Part shown: piece after piece, positions 1-11,640 of the stretch
Layout: each line of letters begins with the position of its first letter
How positions within the stretch are numbered: position 1 is the stretch's first letter
Made by a program: the position numbers and the translations under genes
NCBI GenBank assembly: GCA_945897465.1
Contig: CAMDFK010000004.1
Location: forward strand, 62,001-126,000
From: Limnohabitans sp. Rim8
GTDB taxonomy: Bacteria; Pseudomonadota; Gammaproteobacteria; Burkholderiales; Burkholderiaceae_C
Direction: 5' to 3'
Length of the DNA: 64,000 nucleotides
Notes under the pieces: model-generated
What the model was told of the DNA's origin: nothing
Database searches by the model: none
What the model saw: the letters and a program-made list of their open reading frames with translations, nothing else

Positions 1-44
1 AACGTTATGGCAAAGATGGTGAGGAGCTCGACAAAAAGGCGTGA
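1..44 (+). CDS. C-terminal tail of an unidentified protein (partial)
   Basis: Reading from base 3, thirteen codons (RYGKDGEELDKKA) run to a TGA at 42-44. The charged, codon-like composition suggests the end of a real gene that begins outside the window. Too little is present to name a family. Confidence 0.4.
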   Translation, partial: RYGKDGEELDKKA

Positions 45-118
45 GTCAACCCCCCGTCCTCATGCGTTACGATCTGGGGTCTTTGTGTTGACGATCACCT
101 AACCAGGACGCTTGCCGA

Positions 119-1354
119 TTGAAATTTTCTGATCTGGGCTTGATTGCGCCCTTGCAAAGCGTTGTGCGTGACCTGGGCTTGTACGCACCCACCCCCATCC
201 AAACCGAGGCGATTCCGGCGGCACTGAAGTCGACCGATGTGTGGGCTACTGCGCCCACCGGCTCGGGCAAGACACTGGCTTTTGCTCTGCCGCTGTTGCA
301 GCTCTTGCTGGCCTCACCCAGGCAGACCAACTTTCGCCGTCCCGTGCGCGTGCTGGTGCTGGTGCCCACGCGCGAGCTGGCGGTTCAAGTGGGCGATGTG
401 CTGGCCCAACTGGCCTTCAAGTTGCCGCAGTCACTCAAAGTGAACACGGTCTTTGGTGGCGTGTCGGTCAATCCACAAATGATGGCGTTGCGCGGTGGTG
501 CCGACATCGTGGTGGCCACACCCGGCCGCTTGCTCGATTTGATTGACCAGAATGCCTTGCGCCTGGCCGATGTGCAACACTTGGTGCTGGACGAAGCCGA
601 CCGCTTGCTGGACTTGGGCTTTGCCGACGAGCTGCAGCGCGTGCTGGCACTTCTGCCTGCCCAGCGCCAGACCCTGCTGTTTTCGGCCACCTTCGCCCCC
701 GAAGTGGAAGCTTTGGCGACCAAGCTCCTGCGCGATCCGGCTCGCATCACGGTAGAGGCCTTTGAAGGCCACCAACCCGACATCACCCAGCGGGCCATCG
801 CCGTGGACGAAAAAAGCCGCACTGCCTTGCTGCGACACTTGATCACTGAAAACGGCTGGAAGCAGGTGCTGGTGTTTGTGGCCACGCGTTACGCCTGCGA
901 GCATGTGGCGACCAAGCTCTACAAAGCGGGGGTGTTTGCCACGCCTTTTCATGGCGAGATGAGCCAGGGCGCACGCCAAGAAGTGTTGAGCGAGTTCAAG
1001 GCGGGCCGCTGGGATGTGGTGGTGACCACCGACCTGGCCTCGCGCGGCATCGACATCGCCATGCTGCCCGTGGTGGTCAACTACGACCTGCCGCGCTCGG
1101 CGACCGACTACACCCACCGCATTGGCCGAACGGGCAGGGCGGGTGCGCATGGCGACGCGGTGAGTTTTGTCACGGCCGCAGCGCTGGCGCACTGGCAGCT
1201 GATCCAGAAACGCGAAAGCCTGGAACTCGCTTTAGAGCAAATCCCAGGCTTTGAGCAAACCGAAACCCCGCCACCGCCATCGCCCGGCAATGGCGGCATC
1301 AAGGGTTCCCGGCCGAGCAAGAAAGACAAGTTGCGGGCGGCGGGATTGCGCTGA
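119..1354 (+). CDS. rhlE: DEAD-box ATP-dependent RNA helicase, RhlE type
   Basis: ATP-dependent RNA helicase of the RhlE branch, expected to unwind or remodel RNA during ribosome assembly or mRNA decay. The motifs run in order: Q motif (YAPTPIQ) near residue 23, Walker A (TAPTGSGKT) near residue 45, DEAD box (VLDEADRLLD) near residue 155, SAT (LFSAT) near residue 187, and HRIGRTGR near residue 330. A short basic, proline-containing C-terminus (KGSRPSKKDKLRAAGLR) is typical of RhlE proteins. The start is TTG at 119, because it lies immediately before the conserved MKFSDLGL N-terminus and no ATG is suitably placed. The length of 411 residues suits the family. The exact paralogue (RhlE, DbpA or other) cannot be fixed by eye. 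Confidence 0.9.
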   Translation: MKFSDLGLIAPLQSVVRDLGLYAPTPIQTEAIPAALKSTDVWATAPTGSGKTLAFALPLLQLLLASPRQTNFRRPVRVLVLVPTRELAVQVGDVLAQLAFKLPQSLKVNTVFGGVSVNPQMMALRGGADIVVATPGRLLDLIDQNALRLADVQHLVLDEADRLLDLGFADELQRVLALLPAQRQTLLFSATFAPEVEALATKLLRDPARITVEAFEGHQPDITQRAIAVDEKSRTALLRHLITENGWKQVLVFVATRYACEHVATKLYKAGVFATPFHGEMSQGARQEVLSEFKAGRWDVVVTTDLASRGIDIAMLPVVVNYDLPRSATDYTHRIGRTGRAGAHGDAVSFVTAAALAHWQLIQKRESLELALEQIPGFEQTETPPPPSPGNGGIKGSRPSKKDKLRAAGLR

Positions 1355-1405
1355 TGGTGCTTGATGCTGAATTTGACGAGTTGAGAATCTGTTCGGCAGT
1401 TGGCT

Positions 1406-2311
1406 TTATTGACTCGGCTTCATGGATTTGCTGCTTTGGACAAACAGGTCATACAGCTCTGACGCAGCAGGCGTCAAGCTGACCGAGCGTCTTTTGATCA
1501 GGCCCATTTTTCTTTTCACGACGGGCTCCAGCAAGGGAATACTGACCAGCAACGGATGCCCCTTTTTGGGCATGGCCATGGCGGGTAATGCAGCCACCCC
1601 CAAACCTGCTTCAACAAGACCAATCATCGTTGTTCCATGTTGAGTCTCAAACATGCTTTGTGGCTGGTTGACCAATCCGGCCAAGGCTTGATCCAGCAAA
1701 ACACGATTTCCAGATACTTTGCTCACCGAGATGTAGTCATATTTGGACAAATCACTCCATCGCACCGATTTGTGTTGGGCCAATGGGTGGTTTTTATGGC
1801 ATGCAGCAACAAAGTGCTCTTCCAAAATGGGCGTGAATTCGATGTCGTTTTCCTGCGAGCCCGTGAAGTTCAAACCAAAATCAGCTTCGCCATTTTGAAC
1901 AGCCATCAAGACTTGGTTTGCACTGTCGTCGATGATTCGAACCCTCGTTTTGGGATAGCGTTGATGAAAAATTTTGACAACGCTCGAAACGAAATAATTG
2001 ACTGCTGAGGGCACGCTTGCGATGGTCACTTCCCCCATTCGACTGGCGGCCACTCCTCTGATATTGAGCAATGTGGCGTCTAAAGCATCAAGGATGTGCC
2101 GCACTTGCTTGTCAAATTCTCTGCCCACACTGGTCAGGTTGACCTTTCGGGTCGTGCGCTCTAACAACTGAGTGCCCAAAGCGTTTTCCAGCTTCTCAAT
2201 TCGGCGACTGATGGCTGGTTGCGAGATGTGGATGGATTCTGCCGCTTTGCGAAAGTTGCCGAGTTCGGCGACGGCGCGAAAGGCGATCAAGTCGTTGATG
2301 TCGAAGTTCAT
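1406..2311 (-). CDS. LysR-family transcriptional regulator
   Basis: Full-length LysR-type regulator of 301 residues. It has an N-terminal winged helix-turn-helix (FRKAAESIHISQPAISRRIEKLE, near residues 20-42) and a periplasmic-binding-like effector domain after residue 90. It is transcribed away from the CoA-pathway operon that starts at 2567, with about 255 bases between them. That is the classic arrangement for a LysR protein controlling its divergent neighbour. The effector is unknown; a C4/C5 dicarboxylate or its CoA ester is the natural guess from the neighbouring enzymes. The ATG at 2311 is directly followed by the conserved MNFDINDLIAFRAV start. Confidence 0.9.
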   Translation of the reverse strand: MNFDINDLIAFRAVAELGNFRKAAESIHISQPAISRRIEKLENALGTQLLERTTRKVNLTSVGREFDKQVRHILDALDATLLNIRGVAASRMGEVTIASVPSAVNYFVSSVVKIFHQRYPKTRVRIIDDSANQVLMAVQNGEADFGLNFTGSQENDIEFTPILEEHFVAACHKNHPLAQHKSVRWSDLSKYDYISVSKVSGNRVLLDQALAGLVNQPQSMFETQHGTTMIGLVEAGLGVAALPAMAMPKKGHPLLVSIPLLEPVVKRKMGLIKRRSVSLTPAASELYDLFVQSSKSMKPSQ

Positions 2312-2331
2312 GCTGGTGTTAACCCTGTTTA

Positions 2332-2352
2332 TTGATGCGTTATATGGATCAA
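2332..2352. promoter_or_regulatory. Candidate LysR operator, TTGAT-N11-ATCAA
   Basis: A perfect inverted repeat, TTGAT (2332-2336) and ATCAA (2348-2352), with an 11-base spacer lies 21 bases upstream of the LysR start codon in the divergent intergenic region. The T-N11-A symmetry is the known LysR box pattern. The rest of the gap up to 2566 is AT-rich and probably holds both promoters, but no single -35/-10 pair stands out. Confidence 0.45.
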
Positions 2353-2566
2353 TCGATTCTAAATATGCACTTCACTTTATTGCAAGCGAATCGGATGATG
2401 CGTCAGCACATTGCTTCAGCAGGTGTTGGTATTTCACCTGTTATCAATTCACCCGTTCACCAGAAACAACCATGAACCACGAGTGGTTTCATCGATGTTT
2501 TGGCAGAATCGCCGGGCCTATAAAGTAAAGACTCTTTGACCTCCGCATGTGATTTTGGATTTGAAT

Positions 2567-3427
2567 ATGAGCGATACACCTACCCCTTTGTCTGACTGGA
2601 TTGGCCGCCAAGAAGTGGCCCACGACCGCATCGCAGCGACCCCCGTCAAGGCCTTGAACGCGACCTTGGATCACGCCGCGATGGATGTGGTTGATGGCAG
2701 TGCCTTGCCGCCACTGTGGCACTGGTTGTACTTCCTGCCGCTGCACCGCCAAAGCGACATCGGGGCAGATGGCCACGCCAAGCGTGGGGGCTTCTTGCCC
2801 CCCGTGGCTTTGCCCCGCCGCATGTGGGCGGGCAGCCAGTTTGAGTTTCGTTCGCCGGTGCGGGTGGGCGACTCGGTGGAGCGCACATCGACCATCGCCA
2901 ACGTCACCGAAAAAGAAGGCCGCACCGGCAAGCTGGTGTTTGTGAAGGTGCGCCATGAGTTGCGATGCAACGGCGCAACTGATCCGGCCATCGTGGAATT
3001 TCACGACATCGTTTACCGCGAGGCCAAGCAGCCCGGTGATGTGGAGCCGCCGCCTCTCCCATCCCCTCAAGATGCGGTGTGGCAACGCGAGATCGTGCCC
3101 GACGACGTGCTGCTGTTTCGCTACAGCGCGCTGACCTTCAACGGTCACCGCATTCACTACGACCGCAAGTACGTGACCGAGGTGGAAGGGTATCCCGGCC
3201 TGATCGTGCACGGCCCGCTGATTGCCACGCTGCTGATGGACCTGGTTCGCCGGCAAATGCCCGGTGCCGAGGTGGCCAGTTTCAGTTTCAAGGCTGTGCG
3301 TCCGACCTTCGATTTGCATGCATTCAAAGTCAACGGCGCTCCACAAGCCGATGGCAAGACCGTTCGGCTGTGGGCTCAGGACCACGATGGCTGGCTGACC
3401 ATGGACGCGGTTGCAACGGTTCGTTGA
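2567..3427 (+). CDS. MaoC/hotdog-fold acyl-CoA hydratase, mesaconyl-C4-CoA/itaconyl-CoA hydratase-like
   Basis: Double-hotdog hydratase of 286 residues resembling mesaconyl-C4-CoA hydratase (Meh) and itaconyl-CoA hydratase (Ich), which convert their substrates to citramalyl-CoA. The second hotdog carries the hydratase-2-like segment FNGHRIHYDRKYVTEVEGY followed by LIVHGPL near residues 200-225. The N-terminal half is a FAS1-like dehydratase fold. The ATG at 2567 (MSDTPTP) was chosen over an in-frame GTG at 2549, because the intervening residues look untranslated. The CoA-transferase follows after 12 bases and then a CitE-like lyase, so the set matches a transferase-hydratase-lyase route. The actual substrate (mesaconate, itaconate or a homologue) is inference. 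Confidence 0.8.
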   Translation: MSDTPTPLSDWIGRQEVAHDRIAATPVKALNATLDHAAMDVVDGSALPPLWHWLYFLPLHRQSDIGADGHAKRGGFLPPVALPRRMWAGSQFEFRSPVRVGDSVERTSTIANVTEKEGRTGKLVFVKVRHELRCNGATDPAIVEFHDIVYREAKQPGDVEPPPLPSPQDAVWQREIVPDDVLLFRYSALTFNGHRIHYDRKYVTEVEGYPGLIVHGPLIATLLMDLVRRQMPGAEVASFSFKAVRPTFDLHAFKVNGAPQADGKTVRLWAQDHDGWLTMDAVATVR

Positions 3428-3439
3428 AAGGCCCATCCC

Positions 3440-4621
3440 ATGCAACCCTTAAAAGGCATCACCGTGGTCACCCTGGAGCACGCGATTGCGGCTCCGTTTG
3501 CCACCCGCCAACTCGCCGACCTGGGCGCACGCGTCATCAAAGTCGAACGCCCTGGCGTGGGTGATTTTGCGCGCGGCTATGACACCCGTGTGCGCGGCAT
3601 TGCCTCGCACTTTGTCTGGACCAACCGCAGCAAAGAAAGCCTGACGCTGGACGTCAAGCACCCAGAGGCGCAACGCATTTTGCAAACCATCATCACCGAG
3701 CAGGCCGATGTGGTGGTGCAGAACCTGGCGCCGGGTGCGGCCGCGCGCTTGGGTTTGTCGTATGCCGACTTAAAGGCCGTCAAGCCCGACATCATCGTCT
3801 GCGACATCTCGGGCTATGGCGACAACGGCCCCTACCGCGACAAAAAAGCCTATGACCTGCTGATTCAGAGCGAGGCAGGTTTTGTGTCGGTGACAGGCAC
3901 CGAAGACACCCCATCCAAGGCGGGTCCATCGATTGCCGATATCGCCGCTGGCATGTACGCCTACACCAACATCTTGGCGGCGCTGTTGCACCGCCAGCAA
4001 ACCGGGGAAGGCCAGCACATCGACATTTCCATGCTCGAGGCGCTCACCGAGTGGATGGGTTATCCGCTTTACTACAGCCTCGACGGTGCTGAGCCACCCA
4101 AGCGCACGGGGGCCAGCCACGCCACCATTTATCCCTACGGTCCGTTCCCCGCTGGCGATGGCAAGACCGTCATGCTCGGTTTGCAAAACGAGCGTGAATG
4201 GAAAGCCTTTTGTGCCCACGTGTTGATGCAACCCGAGTTGGCCGACGATCCGCGCTACGCCAGCAACCCCAAGCGAGTGGCGGCGCGCGCCGACCTCTAC
4301 CGCACCATCGTGGAGGCATTTTCCGGATTGACCGGGGCTGAAGTGGTTCAACGTTTGGAAGCGGCTCAAATCGCCAACGCCCAGGTCAACACCATGGCCG
4401 AGGTGTGGGCGCACCCGCAGCTGCAGGCGCGCGGGCGCTGGACCACGGTGGAGACCTCGGTGGGCACGGTACCGGCGCTCACACCGCCAGGCTCTTGGAG
4501 TTTGTCGCCGCCGCGCATGCAAGCGGTGCCGTCCTTGGGCGAACACACCGCTGCCATCCTTCGCGAACTGGGCTACAGCGACGCCGACGTGGCCGCTTTG
4601 CGCGAGCAGGGGGTGGTGTGA
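3440..4621 (+). CDS. Class III (CaiB/BaiF-type) CoA-transferase
   Basis: Family III CoA-transferase of 393 residues that would move CoA from a donor such as succinyl-CoA onto a carboxylic acid. Family hallmarks are LADLGARVIKVERPGVGDFAR near residues 25-45, the Asp-containing stretch VCDISGYGDNGPYRDKKAYD (the aspartyl nucleophile region) near residues 116-135, and GEGQHIDISMLEA near residue 190. It sits between the hydratase and the CitE-like lyase, and its stop overlaps the next start (GTGA, 4618-4621), so translation is probably coupled. By analogy with mesaconyl-CoA C1-C4 transferase or itaconate CoA-transferase it should activate a branched C5 dicarboxylate. That substrate is inferred from context only. 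Confidence 0.87.
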   Translation: MQPLKGITVVTLEHAIAAPFATRQLADLGARVIKVERPGVGDFARGYDTRVRGIASHFVWTNRSKESLTLDVKHPEAQRILQTIITEQADVVVQNLAPGAAARLGLSYADLKAVKPDIIVCDISGYGDNGPYRDKKAYDLLIQSEAGFVSVTGTEDTPSKAGPSIADIAAGMYAYTNILAALLHRQQTGEGQHIDISMLEALTEWMGYPLYYSLDGAEPPKRTGASHATIYPYGPFPAGDGKTVMLGLQNEREWKAFCAHVLMQPELADDPRYASNPKRVAARADLYRTIVEAFSGLTGAEVVQRLEAAQIANAQVNTMAEVWAHPQLQARGRWTTVETSVGTVPALTPPGSWSLSPPRMQAVPSLGEHTAAILRELGYSDADVAALREQGVV

Positions 4622-5439
4622 CACCGCTGACCTATTTGTTTGTGCCGGGCAACCGTCCCGAACGGTTTGCCAAGGCTTTGGCGAGCCATGCGGACCGGGT
4701 CATTTTGGATCTGGAGGATGCGGTGTCCCCTCAGGACAAGGCCAGCGCTCGGGCATCCATTGGCGGATGGCTGGCATCGGCAGAGCCAGCGAGTCGAGCG
4801 CGGGTGTTGGTGCGCATCAACGATGCCCTCAGCCCATGGCACACCGATAACTTGGCTTGGCTGCAGAGCCAGCCCTTGTCCGAGGTGATGCTGTCCAAAT
4901 GCGAAACCCCTGAGCAGGTAGCGGTGGTTTTGAGCCATTTGCCCGCAGGCGCGCAGGTCCTGCCCTTGATGGAGACCGTTCGTGGTGTTCATGGCGCGGT
5001 GGCGATTGCCCAAGCGCCCGGTGTCTCACGACTGGCTTTTGGCTCGATCGATTACCAACTCGATCTCGGTGTAGATGCTCACAGCCCCGCACTGGAACAC
5101 GCGTCGGTGGCCTTGACCGTGGCGTCTCGTCTGGCCGATTTGCCTGCGCCGGTGGCGGGTGTCACCCCCGATTTGGACCCCAGTGTGGTGGCGGCCGACG
5201 CCGAGCATGCCCTGGCCTTGGGCATGGGTGCCAAGTTGTGCATTCACCCCCAACAAATCGATGCGGCCCGCCAAGCTTTTGTGCCGAGCCCAGCGACGGT
5301 GGCCTGGGCGCATCGCGTGGTCGATACCTGGGAACACACCCAGCACCCGGGCGCTGTTCAGGTTGATGCCCGCATGGTCGACAAACCGGTTTATCTCCGG
5401 GCTCGGCGCCTCTTGGCCCAGTCCCCCATTTCTGTTTAA
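4618..5439 (+). CDS. CitE-like CoA-ester lyase, citramalyl-CoA/malyl-CoA lyase family
   Basis: HpcH/HpaI-CitE family lyase of 273 residues. It would split a hydroxyacyl-CoA (citramalyl-CoA or malyl-CoA) into acetyl-CoA plus pyruvate or glyoxylate. Visible signatures are FVPGNRPERFAKA near residue 8, the metal site region VILDLEDAV near residue 28, the substrate arginine segment VLVRIND, LMETVRGVHG near residue 120, and FGSIDYQLDLG near residue 140. The start is GTG at 4618, overlapping the CoA-transferase stop; earlier codons in this frame lie antiparallel to no domain and inside the previous gene. It is the third step of the presumed transferase-hydratase-lyase module. Specificity between citramalyl- and malyl-CoA is not decidable by eye. 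Confidence 0.85.
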   Translation: MTPLTYLFVPGNRPERFAKALASHADRVILDLEDAVSPQDKASARASIGGWLASAEPASRARVLVRINDALSPWHTDNLAWLQSQPLSEVMLSKCETPEQVAVVLSHLPAGAQVLPLMETVRGVHGAVAIAQAPGVSRLAFGSIDYQLDLGVDAHSPALEHASVALTVASRLADLPAPVAGVTPDLDPSVVAADAEHALALGMGAKLCIHPQQIDAARQAFVPSPATVAWAHRVVDTWEHTQHPGAVQVDARMVDKPVYLRARRLLAQSPISV

Positions 5440-5462
5440 CCCAACAACATCAAGAGGATTTC

Positions 5463-6815
5463 ATGGCTGCCACCATCATCGATTCACGCATCTTCGGCGA
5501 CATTTTCAGCGACGCGCGCATGCGCCAAGTCTGGTCGGACGAGAACCGCACAGCCAAATACCTAGACATTGAACGCGCACTGGCCAAGGTGCAGGGCGAA
5601 CTGGGTTTGATTCCGCAAGAAGCCGCCGATGAGATCGTCAAGCACTGCGAGTTGTCCATGATCGACTGGGACAAGCTCAAAGCCAAGACCGAGCAGATCG
5701 GTTACCCCATCATCGCGGTGGTCAACCAGATCAATGCCAATTGCCGCGACCGCCTGGGCGAGTATTGTCACTGGGGTGCGACCACGCAGGACATCACCGA
5801 CACCGCGATGATCTTGCAGATGCGCGAAGGCTTGGCTTTGGTTGAGCAAGACTTGGCGGACATTTCCGACGCCTTGGCTGTGCTGGCCCAGAAATACCGC
5901 GACACGCCCATCATCGGTCGCTCTAACTTGCAGCAGGCCACCCCCATCACCTTTGGCTACAAGATGGCCAGCATCTTGGCTGGCATCGAGCGCCACCGTG
6001 AGCGTCTGCAACAACTCAAGCCGCGCGTGTTGATGGGCGAGTTTGGCGGTGCTTCCGGCACGCTGTCGTCGCTGGAAAAAGGCGCGATGGAAACCCAAGC
6101 CGCTTTGATGAAAGAACTGGGCCTGGCCCAGCCCCTGATTTCTTGGCACACGGTGCGCGACACCGTGGCCGAGGTGGGGGCGTTCTTGGGCTTGGTCGGG
6201 GGCTCGTTGGGCAAAATCGCGATGGACGTGAAGTTGCTGATGCAAACCGAAGTCGGCGAGGTGTTTGAACCCTTTGCGCCCGGTCGTGGTTCTTCGTCCA
6301 CCATGCCGCAAAAGCGCAACCCGATTTCCTGTCTGTACATCCACGCCAACATCTCGGTGGCGCGCCAGCATGCTGCTGCGTTGATGGATGCGATGGTGGC
6401 CGATCACGAGCGATCCACCGGCCCTTGGGAAATCGAATGGGTGTCGGTGCCGGAGATTTTCTGTTTGATGTCGGGTGCCCTCAAGCAGACCAAGTTTGTG
6501 CTGCAGGGCCTTGAGGTCGACGCCGACCGCATGCGCGCCAACATGGACATGACCAACGGCTTGGTGATGTCCGAGGCGGTGATGATGGGTCTGGGCACCT
6601 ATTTGGGTCGCGAATACGCACACGATCTGGTCTATGACCTGTGCCGCCAGGCGCTCAAGGAAAACCGTCCGCTGATCGATATCCTGGAAGCCCATCCGGA
6701 AATCAATTGCCACGTCAACCGGGCTCAACTCGAACACATGTGCAACCCCGTGCACCACGTCGGTCAAGCCGGTGTGATGGTGGACCGTGTGCTGGCCGCC
6801 AGAAAGCGGGGCTGA
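5463..6815 (+). CDS. Fumarase/aspartase/adenylosuccinate-lyase superfamily lyase of unknown substrate
   Basis: 450-residue member of the aspartase/fumarase superfamily, closest in style to the adenylosuccinate-lyase/PcaB branch. The signature loop GRGSSSTMPQKRNP near residues 279-292 contains the catalytic serine region. The HWGATTQDITDT segment near residues 102-113 and RSNLQQATPITFGYKMA near residues 145-161 are the other conserved regions. These enzymes usually eliminate fumarate, or cyclise muconates, from a C-N or C-O conjugate. It is the last gene of the CoA operon, 23 bases after the CitE-like lyase, with a good Shine-Dalgarno (AAGAGGATTTC) before ATG 5463. A true purB is unlikely here, because nothing purine-related is nearby. 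A role releasing a fumarate or methylfumarate for the CoA route is inferred. Confidence 0.85.
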   Translation: MAATIIDSRIFGDIFSDARMRQVWSDENRTAKYLDIERALAKVQGELGLIPQEAADEIVKHCELSMIDWDKLKAKTEQIGYPIIAVVNQINANCRDRLGEYCHWGATTQDITDTAMILQMREGLALVEQDLADISDALAVLAQKYRDTPIIGRSNLQQATPITFGYKMASILAGIERHRERLQQLKPRVLMGEFGGASGTLSSLEKGAMETQAALMKELGLAQPLISWHTVRDTVAEVGAFLGLVGGSLGKIAMDVKLLMQTEVGEVFEPFAPGRGSSSTMPQKRNPISCLYIHANISVARQHAAALMDAMVADHERSTGPWEIEWVSVPEIFCLMSGALKQTKFVLQGLEVDADRMRANMDMTNGLVMSEAVMMGLGTYLGREYAHDLVYDLCRQALKENRPLIDILEAHPEINCHVNRAQLEHMCNPVHHVGQAGVMVDRVLAARKRG

Positions 6816-6877
6816 TGCATCGTTGATCGGCGAGCTGCCGGTGCTGGAGGGTTGACTTTAGATGAAGCTATTTAGCG

Positions 6878-6901
6878 GACGATGCCACCAGTGGCATCGT
6901 C
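6878..6901. terminator. Perfect hairpin downstream of the CoA operon
   Basis: An inverted repeat ACGATGCCAC / GTGGCATCGT (6879-6888 and 6891-6900), extended by a G-C pair, lies 63 bases after the lyase stop. There is no T-run, so it is either a weak or Rho-assisted terminator or an mRNA 3'-end stabiliser. The remaining gap to 7028 shows no gene with a start codon. Confidence 0.45.
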
Positions 6902-7028
6902 TCCACCGATGATTTTGCTTATGTGGCGCAAAAAGGGTGCGGGTGCTACTTTTTGTGCTGCGCCGCGAAATGTGATGAAGTTTTTCGATAAGGGCTAGAA
7001 ACTTGCCCATTGGTTGGCGGGCAGCGCG

Positions 7029-7148
7029 TTAGGCAGCATCATGGTCCAAAGCATCTTGTTCATCTGGTGCCCGCTCTTGGATGACCCTTACCCCTTGCTT
7101 GCACAAAATCTCCACGTAAACCGATGTGGCGCCTGTTTTGGCGGCGGC
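7029..7148 (-). pseudogene. Orphan 3' end of a DUF6172 gene
   Basis: The minus strand encodes about 39 residues homologous to the C-terminus of the intact DUF6172 gene at 14963-15295. It reads AAAKTGATSVYVEILCKQ, then GVRVI, then a diverged tail ending in a stop at 7029-7031. The first 45 bases (7104-7148) are identical to 15041-15085; beyond that the two tails differ (EILCKQ versus EILSKH, different last residues). Homology stops abruptly at 7148, 15 bases before the end of dctM, so there is no start or 5' part. It is a gene fragment, not a functional copy. The repeat pair brackets the whole indolepyruvate/TRAP block. Confidence 0.8.
7104..7148. repeat. 45-base direct repeat, left copy
   Basis: Identical over 45 bases to 15041-15085 and in the same orientation. 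It lies inside the DUF6172 3' fragment. See the right copy and the finding on a possible integrated segment. Confidence 0.9.
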
Positions 7149-7163
7149 TGAAAAAAACGGGTC

Positions 7164-8483
7164 CTAAGCCATCCAACTGGGCAACCAAGTGGCGATGCCT
7201 GGCACCATGAAGACCGCCACCAGCAGCAACACGCTCATGGTCAAGTAAGGCGTGACCGCCCAGAAAATTTGCCCCATGCTGACCGAAGGCGGTGCCACGC
7301 CGCGCATGGTCATGAGCAGCAAGCCAAACGGGGGCGACAACAAGCCCAGTTGCATGCAGATCAAAAACAGCACGCCAAACCACACGGGATCCACGCCCAG
7401 TGCGGCGATGATGGGCATGTAAATGGGCAGGGTGATCATCATCATGCTGACCTGATCGATGAAGATGCCCAAGAAGATCAGGAACAGCATCATGCCGATC
7501 AGGATGTGCGTTGTGGACAGGCCTTGTCCGGTAATGAGCTGAACCAAGCCCGAACTGGCCCCAGAAAATGACAAAATTTGCGCGAAGGTGGTGGCCCCCA
7601 AAATGATGAACAAAATCATGCCGGAGATGCCTGCTGTGCCTTTAAGTGCCTTGAGCACGGCCTGCCAACGCAGTTTGCCATAAAGCGCAGCCAACACCAT
7701 GGTGGCAAAGGCCCCGAGCGCCGCGCACTCGGTGGGCGTGGCCCAGCCAGCGACCAAAGCCCCCACCACCACGGCAAAGATGGAGAGCGTCGGCAACACA
7801 TAGGCAAAGAACAAACGCCAGCGTGCCCAGCCGTGGTGCTGCTGTGCGTTGGGGTCTTCTGGGGCCAAATGTGGACTCAGGCGCACCCGCACCACAATCC
7901 AGACCACACAGGCCAGCGACAGGATCAGTCCCGGCATGATGCCGCCCAGCAAGAGTTTGGAGATGGAAATGCCAGACAAAGAGCCCAGCAAGACCGTCAA
8001 GGCCGAAGGCGGGATCAGCATGTCTACTGCGCCAATCGCCATGATCGGGCCTGTGGCCATGGTGGGGTGGTAACCGCGTGCCAGCATCACGGGCAGCATC
8101 AGGGCGCCCAGCATGGCCGTGGTGGCAATGGTGGATCCCGAAATCGCCGAAAAAACCGTGCCCGCGACCACCGCGACCACCGCCAGGCGGCCGGGCACGC
8201 GCACGATCAGTCGCTCAATGCCATCGATGACTTTCACCGCCAAACCGGTATGGAACAGGATCTCACCCATCAGTACAAACAGCGGAATGGGCGTGAGCGC
8301 AAAGGCCGTGACCGAACCCACGCTGTTGCGCACCAATTGCACCAGACCGGGTTCACCCCCCATGTAGAGCACAGCCCCGATGATGTTGATGCCCAAAAAA
8401 GTCAAGGCCACGGGCATGCCCATGAACAGCAGCAGTGTGGAGCCGCCCAACATCAACCAGGCCGCGATTTGCCAACTGCTCAT
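7164..8483 (-). CDS. dctM: TRAP transporter large permease DctM
   Basis: Large membrane subunit of a tripartite ATP-independent periplasmic transporter: 439 residues, with about a dozen hydrophobic helices. Family features include the ISGSTIATTAMLGALMLP segment near residue 113 and PPFGLLLMTMRGVAP near residue 385. It is the last gene of a minus-strand run iorA-iorB-dctP-dctQ-dctM, 43 bases after dctQ. With DctP and DctQ it would drive Na+- or proton-coupled uptake of an organic acid. Co-transcription with an indolepyruvate oxidoreductase suggests an aromatic or branched 2-oxo acid, which is inference. Confidence 0.93.
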   Translation of the reverse strand: MSSWQIAAWLMLGGSTLLLFMGMPVALTFLGINIIGAVLYMGGEPGLVQLVRNSVGSVTAFALTPIPLFVLMGEILFHTGLAVKVIDGIERLIVRVPGRLAVVAVVAGTVFSAISGSTIATTAMLGALMLPVMLARGYHPTMATGPIMAIGAVDMLIPPSALTVLLGSLSGISISKLLLGGIMPGLILSLACVVWIVVRVRLSPHLAPEDPNAQQHHGWARWRLFFAYVLPTLSIFAVVVGALVAGWATPTECAALGAFATMVLAALYGKLRWQAVLKALKGTAGISGMILFIILGATTFAQILSFSGASSGLVQLITGQGLSTTHILIGMMLFLIFLGIFIDQVSMMMITLPIYMPIIAALGVDPVWFGVLFLICMQLGLLSPPFGLLLMTMRGVAPPSVSMGQIFWAVTPYLTMSVLLLVAVFMVPGIATWLPSWMA

Positions 8484-8526
8484 GTACGCACTCCAGTCAA
8501 TACCAACAAAACCATGGGGGACAGGT

Positions 8527-11636
<3,110 letters not shown>

Positions 11637-11640
<4 letters not shown>

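Noticed and set aside
67..1192. Long minus-strand open frames antisense to the helicase
   Set aside because: Shadows of the rhlE gene in a GC-rich genome; composition unlike protein.
5463..6815. Calling the lyase purB
   Set aside because: No purine genes nearby and the operon is a CoA-ester route; the family is shared with PcaB and other lyases.
6867..6991. Cys-rich open stretch (CGCYFLCCAAKC region) resembling a small peptide precursor
   Set aside because: No in-frame start codon, no ribosome-binding site, and no modification genes nearby; probably chance in the gap after the CoA operon.
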